Source of the DNA: Arthrobacter sp. PAMC 25486
GTDB taxonomy: Bacteria > Actinomycetota > Actinomycetes > Actinomycetales > Micrococcaceae
Reading direction: 5' to 3'
NCBI RefSeq assembly: GCF_000785535.1
Contig: NZ_CP007595.1
Span: 3,060,439-3,124,438, forward strand
Length of the DNA stretch: 64,000 nucleotides
The notes under the pieces are model-generated. The model worked only from the letters and a program-made list of their open reading frames with translations. It had not been told where the DNA came from and made no database searches. Shown one piece after another: positions 15,066 through 23,688 of the stretch; position 1 is the first letter of the stretch; every line of letters starts with the position of its first letter. A program made the position numbers and the translations under genes.

Positions 15066-17579
15066 ATGACCAGCGTGCCAGCGAGTGTCAGCGAAGCCAC
15101 ACCAAGGCTGGCCCGAATAGTTTCCCTCCTAAAAAAGTCCCCTGCGACTGTGTCACTTCTGCTGCTGGTCATTGTTGCCACGGCTGCTATCGGCGGGTTG
15201 GGCGCCGGCCCTTCCGAGGACGTGCTCGCGATGGTGGGCATTGATCTCGATGATGCGTTGTCGAAATGGTGGACGCTGCTTGCCAGCACCTTCTTTGCAG
15301 CATCGTGGCCCGGGCTGTTGTTGTTGCTTCTGGTGATTGCGGTCGGTGTTGGCGTTGCGGAGCGGTTCATCGGTCCGTGGCGGGCCCTTGGCATGTTTCT
15401 GCTGGGCCATGTGGTTAGCTCGCTGGTTCTGGTGGCGTTGTCCGCCGTCGGCACTGCGGACAACGACGCATGGCTCGCCTACATCGGCGGGAACTATGTG
15501 GTGGGCGCTTTTGGCGGCGCCACCGCGGCACTGGGTGCGTCCACGGCGTCGATGAACAATTTATGGCGCCACCGCACCCAGACGTGGCTGATGGCGCTTT
15601 CTGTCATGTTCGCCCTCTACCTGGGCATTGCCGAAACCCTGCAACTTTTGGCCGGCGCCGTGTTCGGCGTTGTGGTCGGACGGCTGGGGAACACCGGCCG
15701 CAACGCCCAAGCGCGACGGCTGTTTGTCCGGCCATCATTGCGGGAGTCCAGATTCCTGCTGGCCACCATTGTTGGAACGTTCGCTGCCGGGCCGTTGCTG
15801 GCACATCTCACCGCCAATCTTGCGGTGGGTCCGCTGTCAACCATGGCGACCTTGACGATGCAGGCGCGTCCCGATGCGGATGAGCTCAGCGAAATGTGCG
15901 GCGGTCACCCAGCGTGCATGAGCCTGCAGGAAATTGTGGGTGTCAGCAGTCTGGGCGCCGTGGTGCTGTCGGTGATTCCGTTGCTGCTGCTGCTGTTGTG
16001 CTCAGAAGGGCTGCGCCGTGGCCGGCGGCTAGCGCTGTGGACAGCGGTGGCCATCAATGCCCTGATTGCGCTGGTCGTGGCGGCATCATTTGTACTTTTC
16101 ATAGTGGACCCGGACTATGATCCTTCCGAGGTGGCGGCCGGCTACCTGTTTATCTACATCCTGCCGTCGGTTGTGGTTCCGGCCGCCATTGCCGTTCTGT
16201 TGTTTATGAAGCGCAGCAAATTTGAGGTAACAGGAAACATCAAGGCCGCGAGGCGCGTGCTGCGGGCCACCGCGTGGGTGGCGGCGGCCGTTGTGGTGTT
16301 GTATGTGCTCATGTGGTTCATTGAAGGCAACTTCGGGCGCCTCGGTCTCATGGACCTGCTGGCCCAATTGACCCACATCCTCATCCCATTCCCCCTGCCA
16401 TTTGTCGTGGAGCTGCCGCAAGGCCTGGTCACGGTGCTGCTCTATGGTTTTGGCGGCGCCGTCATTTGGATGGTGTTTGGCGTGCAGGCCTTCAGGATCC
16501 TGCGCACTTACATTGCAAATACGGACACCACTGAGGAGGGCACGGCCCGGATCCGCGAACTCCTCCGATCCGGCGGAGGTTCGCTGTCCTGGATGGCGCT
16601 GTGGCCCAACAACGCGTATTGGCACAGTGATGACGGCCGGAACGCGGTGGCCTACCAGGTGCACAACGGAGTCGCCTTGACCGTGGCGGGCCCCTTTGGT
16701 GCCGTGGATGGACAGGAGGCGGCCGCCCGGGATTTTGTGCACCACGCGGTGGAACAGGGCCTGGTCCCGTGCTTTTATTCGGCCCCTGCGGATGTGGGGG
16801 AAGCCCTGGCCGGAATGCACTTTGAGCGGCTGGAGGTGGCCGAGGAGACGCTGCTGGACATTGCAGCCATGTCGTTCAAGGGCAAGGAATGGCAGAACGT
16901 GCGCACGGCACTGAACCGGGCGGGCAAACTCGGGATCAAGGATCTGTGGGCGCCCTACTCGGCCATGCCTCCCGGGGTCCGGGCACAGTTTGCCGAAATC
17001 TCTGAAGAGTGGGTGTCCGACAAGGCGTTGCCGGAAATGGGCTTCACGCTCGGCGGCCTCGATGAGGTCAAGGACGATCACGTCATGTGCTGCGCGGCGG
17101 TTGACGACGACGGACTGGTCCACGGTGTGACCAGCTGGCTGCCGGTGTACACCGACGGGCAGGTCACAGGGTGGACCTTGGACTTCATGCGGCGCCGCAG
17201 TGACGGTTTTAAGGGCGTCATGGAATTCCTCATTGCTTCGGCGGTAACCCACTTTCAAGCAACCGTGCCCATGATTTCGCTTTCGGGCTCACCGCTGGCG
17301 AATACGGCCGAGGTCGAAGGAGATGCGGAATCTTCGGCGGTGGACAAGGTGTTGGACTTGCTGGGCAATGCGCTGGAGCCCATGTATGGATTCAAGTCCC
17401 TGGCGTCCTTTAAGTCCCGCTTTCAGCCGGCGCACCGGACACTGTACATGTTCTATCAGGACTCGCTGGCCCTGCCCGCCATTGGACTGGCCATCACCTC
17501 GGCCTACCTGCCAGGGTTGTCGGCCCGGCAAAGTGCGGCAATCGTTCGGCAAATGACTGCGAGGGAAGCTGCAAAGTAG
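15066..17579 (+). CDS. MprF-like lipid aminoacyltransferase (DUF2156) with multi-helix N-terminus
   Basis: 837 residues. Residues 25-480 hold many membrane helices; the first part (about 70-220) resembles a rhomboid-like bundle. Residues about 500-800 form the soluble DUF2156/MprF acyltransferase-like domain, with WMALWPNNAYWHSDD, VALTVAGPFGAVDG, CFYSAPADV, FKGKEWQNVRTALNRAGK and a final FKSRFQPAHRTLYMFYQD. MprF proteins add lysine or alanine from aminoacyl-tRNA to phosphatidylglycerol and move the product, lowering surface negative charge. Which amino acid is used cannot be said. It lies next to a decayed AlaRS-like gene, a suggestive but unproven pairing. Confidence 0.83.
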   Translation: MTSVPASVSEATPRLARIVSLLKKSPATVSLLLLVIVATAAIGGLGAGPSEDVLAMVGIDLDDALSKWWTLLASTFFAASWPGLLLLLLVIAVGVGVAERFIGPWRALGMFLLGHVVSSLVLVALSAVGTADNDAWLAYIGGNYVVGAFGGATAALGASTASMNNLWRHRTQTWLMALSVMFALYLGIAETLQLLAGAVFGVVVGRLGNTGRNAQARRLFVRPSLRESRFLLATIVGTFAAGPLLAHLTANLAVGPLSTMATLTMQARPDADELSEMCGGHPACMSLQEIVGVSSLGAVVLSVIPLLLLLLCSEGLRRGRRLALWTAVAINALIALVVAASFVLFIVDPDYDPSEVAAGYLFIYILPSVVVPAAIAVLLFMKRSKFEVTGNIKAARRVLRATAWVAAAVVVLYVLMWFIEGNFGRLGLMDLLAQLTHILIPFPLPFVVELPQGLVTVLLYGFGGAVIWMVFGVQAFRILRTYIANTDTTEEGTARIRELLRSGGGSLSWMALWPNNAYWHSDDGRNAVAYQVHNGVALTVAGPFGAVDGQEAAARDFVHHAVEQGLVPCFYSAPADVGEALAGMHFERLEVAEETLLDIAAMSFKGKEWQNVRTALNRAGKLGIKDLWAPYSAMPPGVRAQFAEISEEWVSDKALPEMGFTLGGLDEVKDDHVMCCAAVDDDGLVHGVTSWLPVYTDGQVTGWTLDFMRRRSDGFKGVMEFLIASAVTHFQATVPMISLSGSPLANTAEVEGDAESSAVDKVLDLLGNALEPMYGFKSLASFKSRFQPAHRTLYMFYQDSLALPAIGLAITSAYLPGLSARQSAAIVRQMTAREAAK

Positions 17580-17637
17580 CCCCTTCGCGGCCGGAACCCG
17601 CCGATACGCGAACCTGGAATGGAAGCGAGCGAATGTC

Positions 17638-18924
17638 ATGAATGACATCTTGTCGGTCGACATCAGCACCGACGGCGTCGTATATGTTGGTGCAGCTATC
17701 GGGGCCGTGTTGTTCTTTGTGCTATTCCTGCGGCCCGGAAGAGCGCGGACCTTGCGGGCCCTTGCCGGCGCGGTTGCCGGGGCAGTCATTGGCTTGGCGA
17801 GCACATGGCTGGTGGTCGATGTGTGGAATGTTTTCCAGATTCCCATCACGGTCGCCGTCAGGATTTGGGTCATTCTGCTGTGCGCCGCACTGGGGCTTGT
17901 CGTGGTGAGTTTTTAGAAAAGCCCGCGATGGCGCAAATGGTTCGCCGCACTTTCCGTCCCGGTGTTTCTGGTGGTGGCCGGTATTGGCATCAACGCCGAC
18001 GCGGGCATCGACAGGACACTGGGTGCGGTGTTGGGGCTCGACACGGGAGAAACTGTGAAGCTCCCCGTCCCTGGCCAGGGCGGTGGCCAGGAGGGGGCGG
18101 TGCCGCTGTGGCAAAGCTGGAAGCCACCGGCCGGTATGCCGGCTGCGGGCGAACAGGGAACCCACGACATTCCCAACAGCCACTCCGGGTTCATAGCCCG
18201 CCCGGCAGGGATCTACCTGCCGCCGGCGGCCAGGACCGCAAAGCCGCCGATCCTACCGCTGGTCATCATGCTGATGGGACAGCCCGGAGATCCAACCCCG
18301 CAATTCATCGGCGGAGTGCTGGACACGTACGCCGCCGCAAACCAGGGGCTGGCACCCATCGTGGTGGTGGCAGACCAGATCGGTCCGGACCAAAATGACA
18401 CCCTGTGCGTGGACAGCAAAAAGTACGGCAAGGTGGAAAGCTACATCATGAAGGACGTGGTGGGGTTTGCCAGGGACAATTTGGGGGTCCTGCAGGACCC
18501 GAAGTCCTGGACCATTGCCGGGTACTCCAACGGCGGCCAGTGCGCCATTTCCCTGGGTGCTAAATATCCCGACGTCTTTGGCAACATCCTGGACATCTCC
18601 GGTGAGGAGTTCCCCGGTGCGGAAGACTCCAGCGGCAACCTGGCCCAGGTGTTCAATGGTGACCAAGCCGCCTACGACGCGCAAAAACCGATCAACATCA
18701 TGGCCGGCAAGCACTTTCGTGACACGACCGCGATTTTCACTGTTGGTGCGCTGGATGCCATCTATGTACCGGCGGCCCAGACGGTCTCCGCCGCTGCCCA
18801 GGCCGCCGGCATGGCAACGACCTATTACGAGGTGCCTAACGCCGGGCACTTGGGTGCGGCGCTGACCGGCGGCTTGGAGAAAGGATTTGAAATCCTGTAT
18901 CCGCGACTGGACCTGAGCCGGTGA
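17638..18924 (+). pseudogene. Alpha/beta-hydrolase esterase gene interrupted by an in-frame TAG
   Basis: One reading frame runs from ATG 17638 to the stop at 18924 except for TAG at 17914-17916. The first 92 codons encode three hydrophobic segments; immediately after TAG the frame reads KSPRWRKWFAALSVPVFLVV, a fourth helix, and then a secreted hydrolase-like domain with nucleophile motif AGYSNGGQ, a GALDAIYV aspartate region and PNAGHLGAA histidine region. Membrane-anchored esterases with about four N-terminal helices occur in this group. A nonsense mutation is likeliest; internal starts such as GTG 17962 could still yield the hydrolase part. A sequencing error cannot be excluded. Confidence 0.75.
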
Positions 18925-19622
18925 CATGAAAGCACACACGGCCGTGGGGAGCGGCGACAGGCGGTCCAGCCGGCCCAGGGACAACCGGGTATATTTTTGG
19001 CTCTTGTGACTTTTCCGTGGGTGGGTTCATCGTTGCACCGTCACGTCTTGAAACCTTTTGGCTCAGATGGCGGGCTGTTTTTGGCGATCCATCGCTCAGG
19101 TACCGGACACCGGCCCTGTTTCCTTGTGCGGGGTGCGGGAAACTCGTACGGGAGGGTGTGTGCTTCGTCGAGAATGACCCTGGGCCGTAGCGTGTGGCTT
19201 CTTGTTTCGCCGAGAATGGCCCGGAGCCGCGATATGCCACCAAGGTTGCGCCCTTCTCGCGAGCCTGCACCATTTTCGGTGAAACACGGTCAGAATGCTG
19301 CGAGTTTGGCCCCTTCTCGGCGCGTACTCTCCAGCCAAACCTCGGCGGAGCCTCGGGGATCGAATGATCCGGCCTGTCACACACCGCCGGCAAGACCAGG
19401 ACGGAGTGCTCTGCACCCCTGCCGAAACCAGCCAACGCGAAACCAGCCAACGCGAAAACAGTCAGGGCCAAGACGGCTTGAATGCTGACAGCCGGGATGG
19501 TGGGTCCCAGGCTGAATCACCCACGAAAGAGCACAAGAGCCATATTTTCCCTGCGGTGTGGCGCGGTGCTATTTAATGGACAACTGCCACATTTCACTTC
19601 AGCGGCATGGCACTATGAATCC
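18925..19622. other. Non-coding stretch with degenerate repeats
   Basis: About 700 bases with no credible gene; ORFs here are proline/arginine-rich shadows. Related short motifs recur: TTCGTCGAGAATGACCC (19164), TTTCGCCGAGAATGGCCC (19205), and GGCCCCTTCTCGGCG (19308), which is nearly the reverse complement of the second. CATTTTCGGTGAAAC (19271) is a weaker relative. The stretch may be eroded intergenic repeats. Confidence 0.5.
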
Positions 19623-20282
19623 ATGGAATCCATGACCCTTCGCCGCAGCTTTGCCGCCGTCCGTTTTGCTTTTGGGGCGGTGACGCTCATCGCCGTCGGC
19701 ATTCAGCTGGGCATTCACATCGGCCACGGTTTCAGCGTGCTGAACTTCTTCAGCTACTTCACCAACCTCTCCAACATTTTCGCCGCCGTCGTGCTCGTGG
19801 TGGAGTCGGTGCTTTCCTGGCGTGGGAAGGACCTTGGCCCGGCCTGGGCGCTGCTGCGCTGCATCTCGGTGGTGTGCATGGCCCTGGTGGGCATCGTGTT
19901 CAGTGCCCTGCTGCGCGACGTGGATCTGGGCTCGTTGCTGCCGTGGATCAACACCTGGCTGCACTACGTGATGCCCGTTGCCACCGTGGCCGACTGGCTC
20001 ATCTTCCCGCCCCGGCACACCATTGCGTTGCAGCGTCTGGGCGTTGCCGTGGCCTTCCCCCTCGCGTACCTGGCCTATTCCCTGATTCGCGGGGCGGCCA
20101 TCAACTGGTACGCCTACCCCTTCCTGAACCCGGCCGACGGCGGATATGGTGCGGTGTTGCTGACCTGTCTCATCATCGCCGTGGGATTCGTGGCGATGAC
20201 GGCGCTGATGATGGTGCTGGGCAACAAGCTGGGCCGCCGGGCCGCTACAGCGTCTGTGCCAACAGTGCAGCGAGCTCGCTAG
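19623..20282 (+). CDS. Pr6Pr-type membrane protein
   Basis: 219 residues with about six hydrophobic segments. FFSYFTNLSNIFAAVVLV and WLHYVMPVATVADWLIFPP, plus NWYAYPFLNP near residue 160, fit the Pr6Pr (FAR-17a/AIG1-like) membrane family. The start is ATG 19623 (MESMTLRRSF); an ORF starting at 19482 adds a basic, unlikely N-terminus. The 3' end overlaps the convergent pabC gene by 38 bases. The function of bacterial members is unknown. Confidence 0.78.
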   Translation: MESMTLRRSFAAVRFAFGAVTLIAVGIQLGIHIGHGFSVLNFFSYFTNLSNIFAAVVLVVESVLSWRGKDLGPAWALLRCISVVCMALVGIVFSALLRDVDLGSLLPWINTWLHYVMPVATVADWLIFPPRHTIALQRLGVAVAFPLAYLAYSLIRGAAINWYAYPFLNPADGGYGAVLLTCLIIAVGFVAMTALMMVLGNKLGRRAATASVPTVQRAR

Positions 20283-21237
20283 TCAGCTCGGCGCGGATGG
20301 CTGCGGCGCCGACTTCATGCCCGTCGATCGTGTTGACCGGGGCCAGCAGCCGCAGGCTGGAAATAAGCCACACGGCGTCGGCATCCAGCAAGTCGGCGGG
20401 CGTAACGGGCCCATAGCCCAGCTCCCATCCGGCAGCCTTGGCCGCGGCAAACAGCGCACCCTGGGTGGTGCCGGGCAGGATGCCGGTGTCCAGGTGGGGT
20501 GTGATGAGCCGCTTGACCGGCACGCCGGAGTCGTCGGAGATGTGCGCCAAAAGGACGGATGACGTTGGCCCCTCCAACACGAGTTCGTCGCTGCTGGTGA
20601 AGATTACGTCATCGGCGCCCTGGCTGTGGGCATGGCGCAGTGCCGCCATGTTGACGGCGTAGGACAGTGTTTTGGCGCCCATGAGCAGCCACGGTGCGCG
20701 GGCGGCAAGATCGCTGTCATAACCACGCTCCAACAGCATCACAGCCAGGCCCTTTTCGCGCTGCACTGCCAGCGACGGGGACACCGCGCTCACCGTGACC
20801 CAGGCTGTGGGGGAGTTGCCGCCCTCGGGACCGCGGGTGGCGATCAGCTTCACCACGCACTGGTCCTCGGCTGGGGCTGATCCTCCCGCGGAGCTTGCCG
20901 CGGCAGCGGCACCTGCGGGACCGGATCCGCCGTCGTCCGTGGCAGGCACATCGGTGGCAGGCGAAGCCGCGGTGGCAGCGTACGCCGTGAGCGCCGTCGT
21001 GATTGCCGCCTGCCAGGTTGCGGCGGAGGGGATCGTCAGGTCCATGGTGCGGGCCGAGACGGCGAGGCGGGCCAGGTGTGCCTGGATCTTGCGCGGGACA
21101 CCGTCGATGGCGAGCAGGGATTCAAAGACCCCGTCGCCCCGCGTGACGCCCTGATCCGTGGCCAAAATGGTGGGTGTGGCGGCATCGGCCAGGCGGCCTG
21201 CGGGGTGGGCGGGGTCCAGGAATACCAGAATTGTCAT
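20245..21237 (-). CDS. pabC: Aminotransferase class IV, probable 4-amino-4-deoxychorismate lyase
   Basis: 330-residue PLP fold-type IV protein. TRGDGVFESLLAIDGVPRKI is the family N-terminus; KTLSYAVNMAALRHAHSQGADD contains the PLP lysine; ELVLEGPTSSV and PHLDTGILPGTTQG are later conserved blocks. PabC releases pyruvate from aminodeoxychorismate to give p-aminobenzoate for folate. A Gly/Ala-rich insertion lies near residues 95-122. pabB is about 2.5 kb away on the same strand, which favours PabC over a branched-chain aminotransferase. Confidence 0.78.
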   Translation of the reverse strand: MTILVFLDPAHPAGRLADAATPTILATDQGVTRGDGVFESLLAIDGVPRKIQAHLARLAVSARTMDLTIPSAATWQAAITTALTAYAATAASPATDVPATDDGGSGPAGAAAAASSAGGSAPAEDQCVVKLIATRGPEGGNSPTAWVTVSAVSPSLAVQREKGLAVMLLERGYDSDLAARAPWLLMGAKTLSYAVNMAALRHAHSQGADDVIFTSSDELVLEGPTSSVLLAHISDDSGVPVKRLITPHLDTGILPGTTQGALFAAAKAAGWELGYGPVTPADLLDADAVWLISSLRLLAPVNTIDGHEVGAAAIRAELTSELAALLAQTL

Positions 21238-21240
21238 GGT

Positions 21241-21849
21241 TTAGAGCTTAGCGGCCTGCAAAAGCTCCTTGCCGAACGTGAACGCGCGGACCAACCCGAC
21301 GATGCCCAGGATGATCAGCATGATGGCGGTCATGAGCAGCAGCCAGGCGGCGGTCCACGTCGGCACGGCCAGGACCATGATTCCGGCCAGGACGCTGATG
21401 GCGCCGAACACGATGGCCCAGACGCGGCTCTGGCCCTTGCCGGCCTCGACCATGGCGACGATGCCTTCGATGATCCAGCCGATGCCGATCATGATGACGG
21501 TGAAAAGCAGGAGCAGCTCGCCGGTGGCGGCCGAGTTGCGCAGCGCGATGATGCCCGCGACCATGATGATCACGCCCAGCAGGACGTCAAGGATGCGCAT
21601 GCCGGAGGAGAGGCTGTGGCTGAAGATGCCCACGGCTACCTTGATGCCGCCGGTGATCAGGAAATTGATGCCCAGAAAAACCGCCACCACGGCGAGGGTT
21701 TTGGTGGGCCACAGCAGCAGGATGATGCCAAGAATCAGTGCGGCCGCGCCGCTGACGGCAAAGGCGAGGCGCAGCCCCTTGACGGCTTTTTCGGTGAGCT
21801 TGTGGGGGTCGAGGGCGAAGACGTCGAAAGTTGTCTGGGGGCTGCTCAT
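21241..21849 (-). CDS. HdeD family membrane protein (DUF308)
   Basis: 202 residues with six evenly spaced hydrophobic helices and repeated DUF308 half-units, including FLGINFLITGGIKVAVGIF and IMLIILGIVGLVRAF. Family members are inner-membrane proteins linked to acid resistance in enterobacteria, but the role in actinobacteria is unclear. It lies just upstream of pabC on the same strand, three bases apart from its start, so the two may share a transcript. Confidence 0.85.
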   Translation of the reverse strand: MSSPQTTFDVFALDPHKLTEKAVKGLRLAFAVSGAAALILGIILLLWPTKTLAVVAVFLGINFLITGGIKVAVGIFSHSLSSGMRILDVLLGVIIMVAGIIALRNSAATGELLLLFTVIMIGIGWIIEGIVAMVEAGKGQSRVWAIVFGAISVLAGIMVLAVPTWTAAWLLLMTAIMLIILGIVGLVRAFTFGKELLQAAKL

Positions 21850-22001
21850 GGTATTTCCTTCTGCCGTTGGAATTTATGCCCAGCATAGCGCGTGCGTGTC
21901 GGGCCCGGGCGAAGCCTTGGAAGTATTCGGTGCCGCTAGGCTATTGTCACCGGCGAAGGGCCCAGCCGGCCCGATTTTGGTGGCGAAGGCAGGAGACGCG
22001 C

Positions 22002-23480
22002 GTGGTTTGGACGGCGTTTAGCCTGCCCACGGGGAATGGCTGGTTGTCGGCGCTGCTGGTGCTGGTGGATTTTGCCATCCGCATTGTGGTTTTGGGTGTC
22101 ATTCCCGGCAACCGGCGCCCCACCACAGCCATGGCCTGGCTGCTGTGCATCTTCTTCCTTCCCTACTTCGGCCTGATCTTGTTTCTCATGTTTGGCAACT
22201 TCCGGCTCTCGCGGCGGCGCAGGGAAACCCAGGATGCCGTCAATGCCCGCATCGTGGAAGGCACCAAGGACATTGCGTCCCTGGTGCCCGACTATGACGG
22301 CCCGGCGTGGGTGAAGTCCGCCATGGAACTGAACCAAGCCCTGGGCTACTTCCCTGCCCTGGGCGGCAATACCGTCCAGCTGATCGAGGGCTACCAGGAG
22401 TCCCTGGACGCCATGGCCGATGAAATCAGCCGGGCCACCGACTACGTCAACGCCGAGTTTTATATCATGAGCTCGGATGCCAGCACCGACCGGCTGTTTT
22501 GCGAACTTGAAGCCGCTGCGAAGCGTGGGGTGCGGGTGCGGGTGCTCTTTGACCACATCGGATCCCTGAGGGTGCCTGGTTATAGAGGCATGATCCGCCG
22601 GCTGAAGGCCAGTGAAATCCAGTGGCGGCGGATGCTGCCGCTGCTGCCCGTGAAGGGCCAGTGGCGCAGGCCGGACCTGCGCAACCACCGCAAGATCCTC
22701 GTGGTGGACGGGCGCGTGGGCTTCACCGGTTCGCAGAACATCATTGAGCCGTCCTACCGCAAGAAGCGCAACCACAAGGTGGGGCGCCAGTGGGTCGAGC
22801 TGATGTCGCGCCTGGAGGGCCCCATTGTGGGTACCCTGAACGTCATGTTCGCCACCGACTGGTCCTCCGAAACCGAGGAGACGCTGGAATCGCAGCTGGC
22901 CGCATATCACTGGGATTCCTTCTCCGGAGGTTCCCTGTGCCAGGTGGTGCCCAGCGGCCCCGGCTACCGCACGGAAAATAACCTGCGCCTGTTCAACACG
23001 CTGCTGTACTCGGCCGAAGAATGCATCACCATTTCCAGCCCCTACTTTGTCCCTGACGATTCCCTGCTCTACGCCATCACCACGGCAGCCCAGCGCGGGG
23101 TCACGGTTGAGCTGTTTGTTTCCGAGGTGGGCGACCAGTTCCTGGTCCATCACGCCCAGCGTTCCTACTACGAGGCGTTGCTGCGGGCAGGTGTGCGGAT
23201 CTACCTGTACCCCAAGCCCCTTGTGCTGCACGCCAAGCACTTCACGGTGGACACCGACGTGGCCGTGATTGGCTCCTCCAACATGGACATGCGCAGCTTC
23301 TCACTGAACCTGGAAGTCACGGTCATGATGATTGACGATGACGTCGTGCGGCAGATGCACGACGTCGAAGACCACTACCGGTCCATGTCCCGGGAGCTTC
23401 TCCTGGACGAGTGGCTCAACCGGCCTGTCTTGGCCCGCTATGTGGACAACGTGGCCCGCCTGACCGCCACGCTGCAATAG
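22002..23480 (+). CDS. cls: Cardiolipin synthase
   Basis: 492 residues from GTG 22002, which has AGGAGA five bases upstream; a longer ORF from 21831 has an arginine-rich N-terminus and is not supported. Two N-terminal helices (WLSALLVLVDFAIRIVVLG and MAWLLCIFFLPYFGLILFL) anchor the protein. Two phospholipase D HKD motifs are present: HRKILVVDGRVGFTGSQN and HAKHFTVDTDVAVIGSSN. It condenses two phosphatidylglycerols to cardiolipin at the membrane. Probably monocistronic, with paired hairpins downstream. Confidence 0.92.
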   Translation: MVWTAFSLPTGNGWLSALLVLVDFAIRIVVLGVIPGNRRPTTAMAWLLCIFFLPYFGLILFLMFGNFRLSRRRRETQDAVNARIVEGTKDIASLVPDYDGPAWVKSAMELNQALGYFPALGGNTVQLIEGYQESLDAMADEISRATDYVNAEFYIMSSDASTDRLFCELEAAAKRGVRVRVLFDHIGSLRVPGYRGMIRRLKASEIQWRRMLPLLPVKGQWRRPDLRNHRKILVVDGRVGFTGSQNIIEPSYRKKRNHKVGRQWVELMSRLEGPIVGTLNVMFATDWSSETEETLESQLAAYHWDSFSGGSLCQVVPSGPGYRTENNLRLFNTLLYSAEECITISSPYFVPDDSLLYAITTAAQRGVTVELFVSEVGDQFLVHHAQRSYYEALLRAGVRIYLYPKPLVLHAKHFTVDTDVAVIGSSNMDMRSFSLNLEVTVMMIDDDVVRQMHDVEDHYRSMSRELLLDEWLNRPVLARYVDNVARLTATLQ

Positions 23481-23583
23481 TCCCCACCGCCTCCCAAACC
23501 TCGTTCCTCGGTTCGGGGCCCTCGGCGGCGTGGGCCCAACCGTCTCCCGCCGGTTCCTGCTACGCCCCCAGGATTCAGGCAGA

Positions 23584-23668
23584 TTTTACGATTAGGGCGC
23601 CTCTAATCGTAAAAGGATCACTGATTTTGCGAAACCTTTTACGATTAGCACCCCCTCTAATCGTAAAA
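23584..23668. terminator. Two tandem identical-stem hairpins between convergent cls and pabB
   Basis: TTTTACGATTAG at 23584-23595 pairs with CTAATCGTAAAA at 23603-23614; the same two arms recur at 23637-23648 and 23657-23668. The inner arms (23603-23616 and 23635-23648) are also complementary over 14 bp, so a single large alternative hairpin is possible. The stems end in A/T tracts on both strands, giving a terminator for either convergent gene. Confidence 0.75.
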
Positions 23669-23688
23669 TCGGCCGTTTCCGCTCGGGC

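Noticed and set aside
17962..18924. Separate intact hydrolase gene starting at GTG 17962
   Set aside because: It is in the same frame as the upstream helices and would begin in the middle of a membrane segment, so a single interrupted gene is a better explanation.
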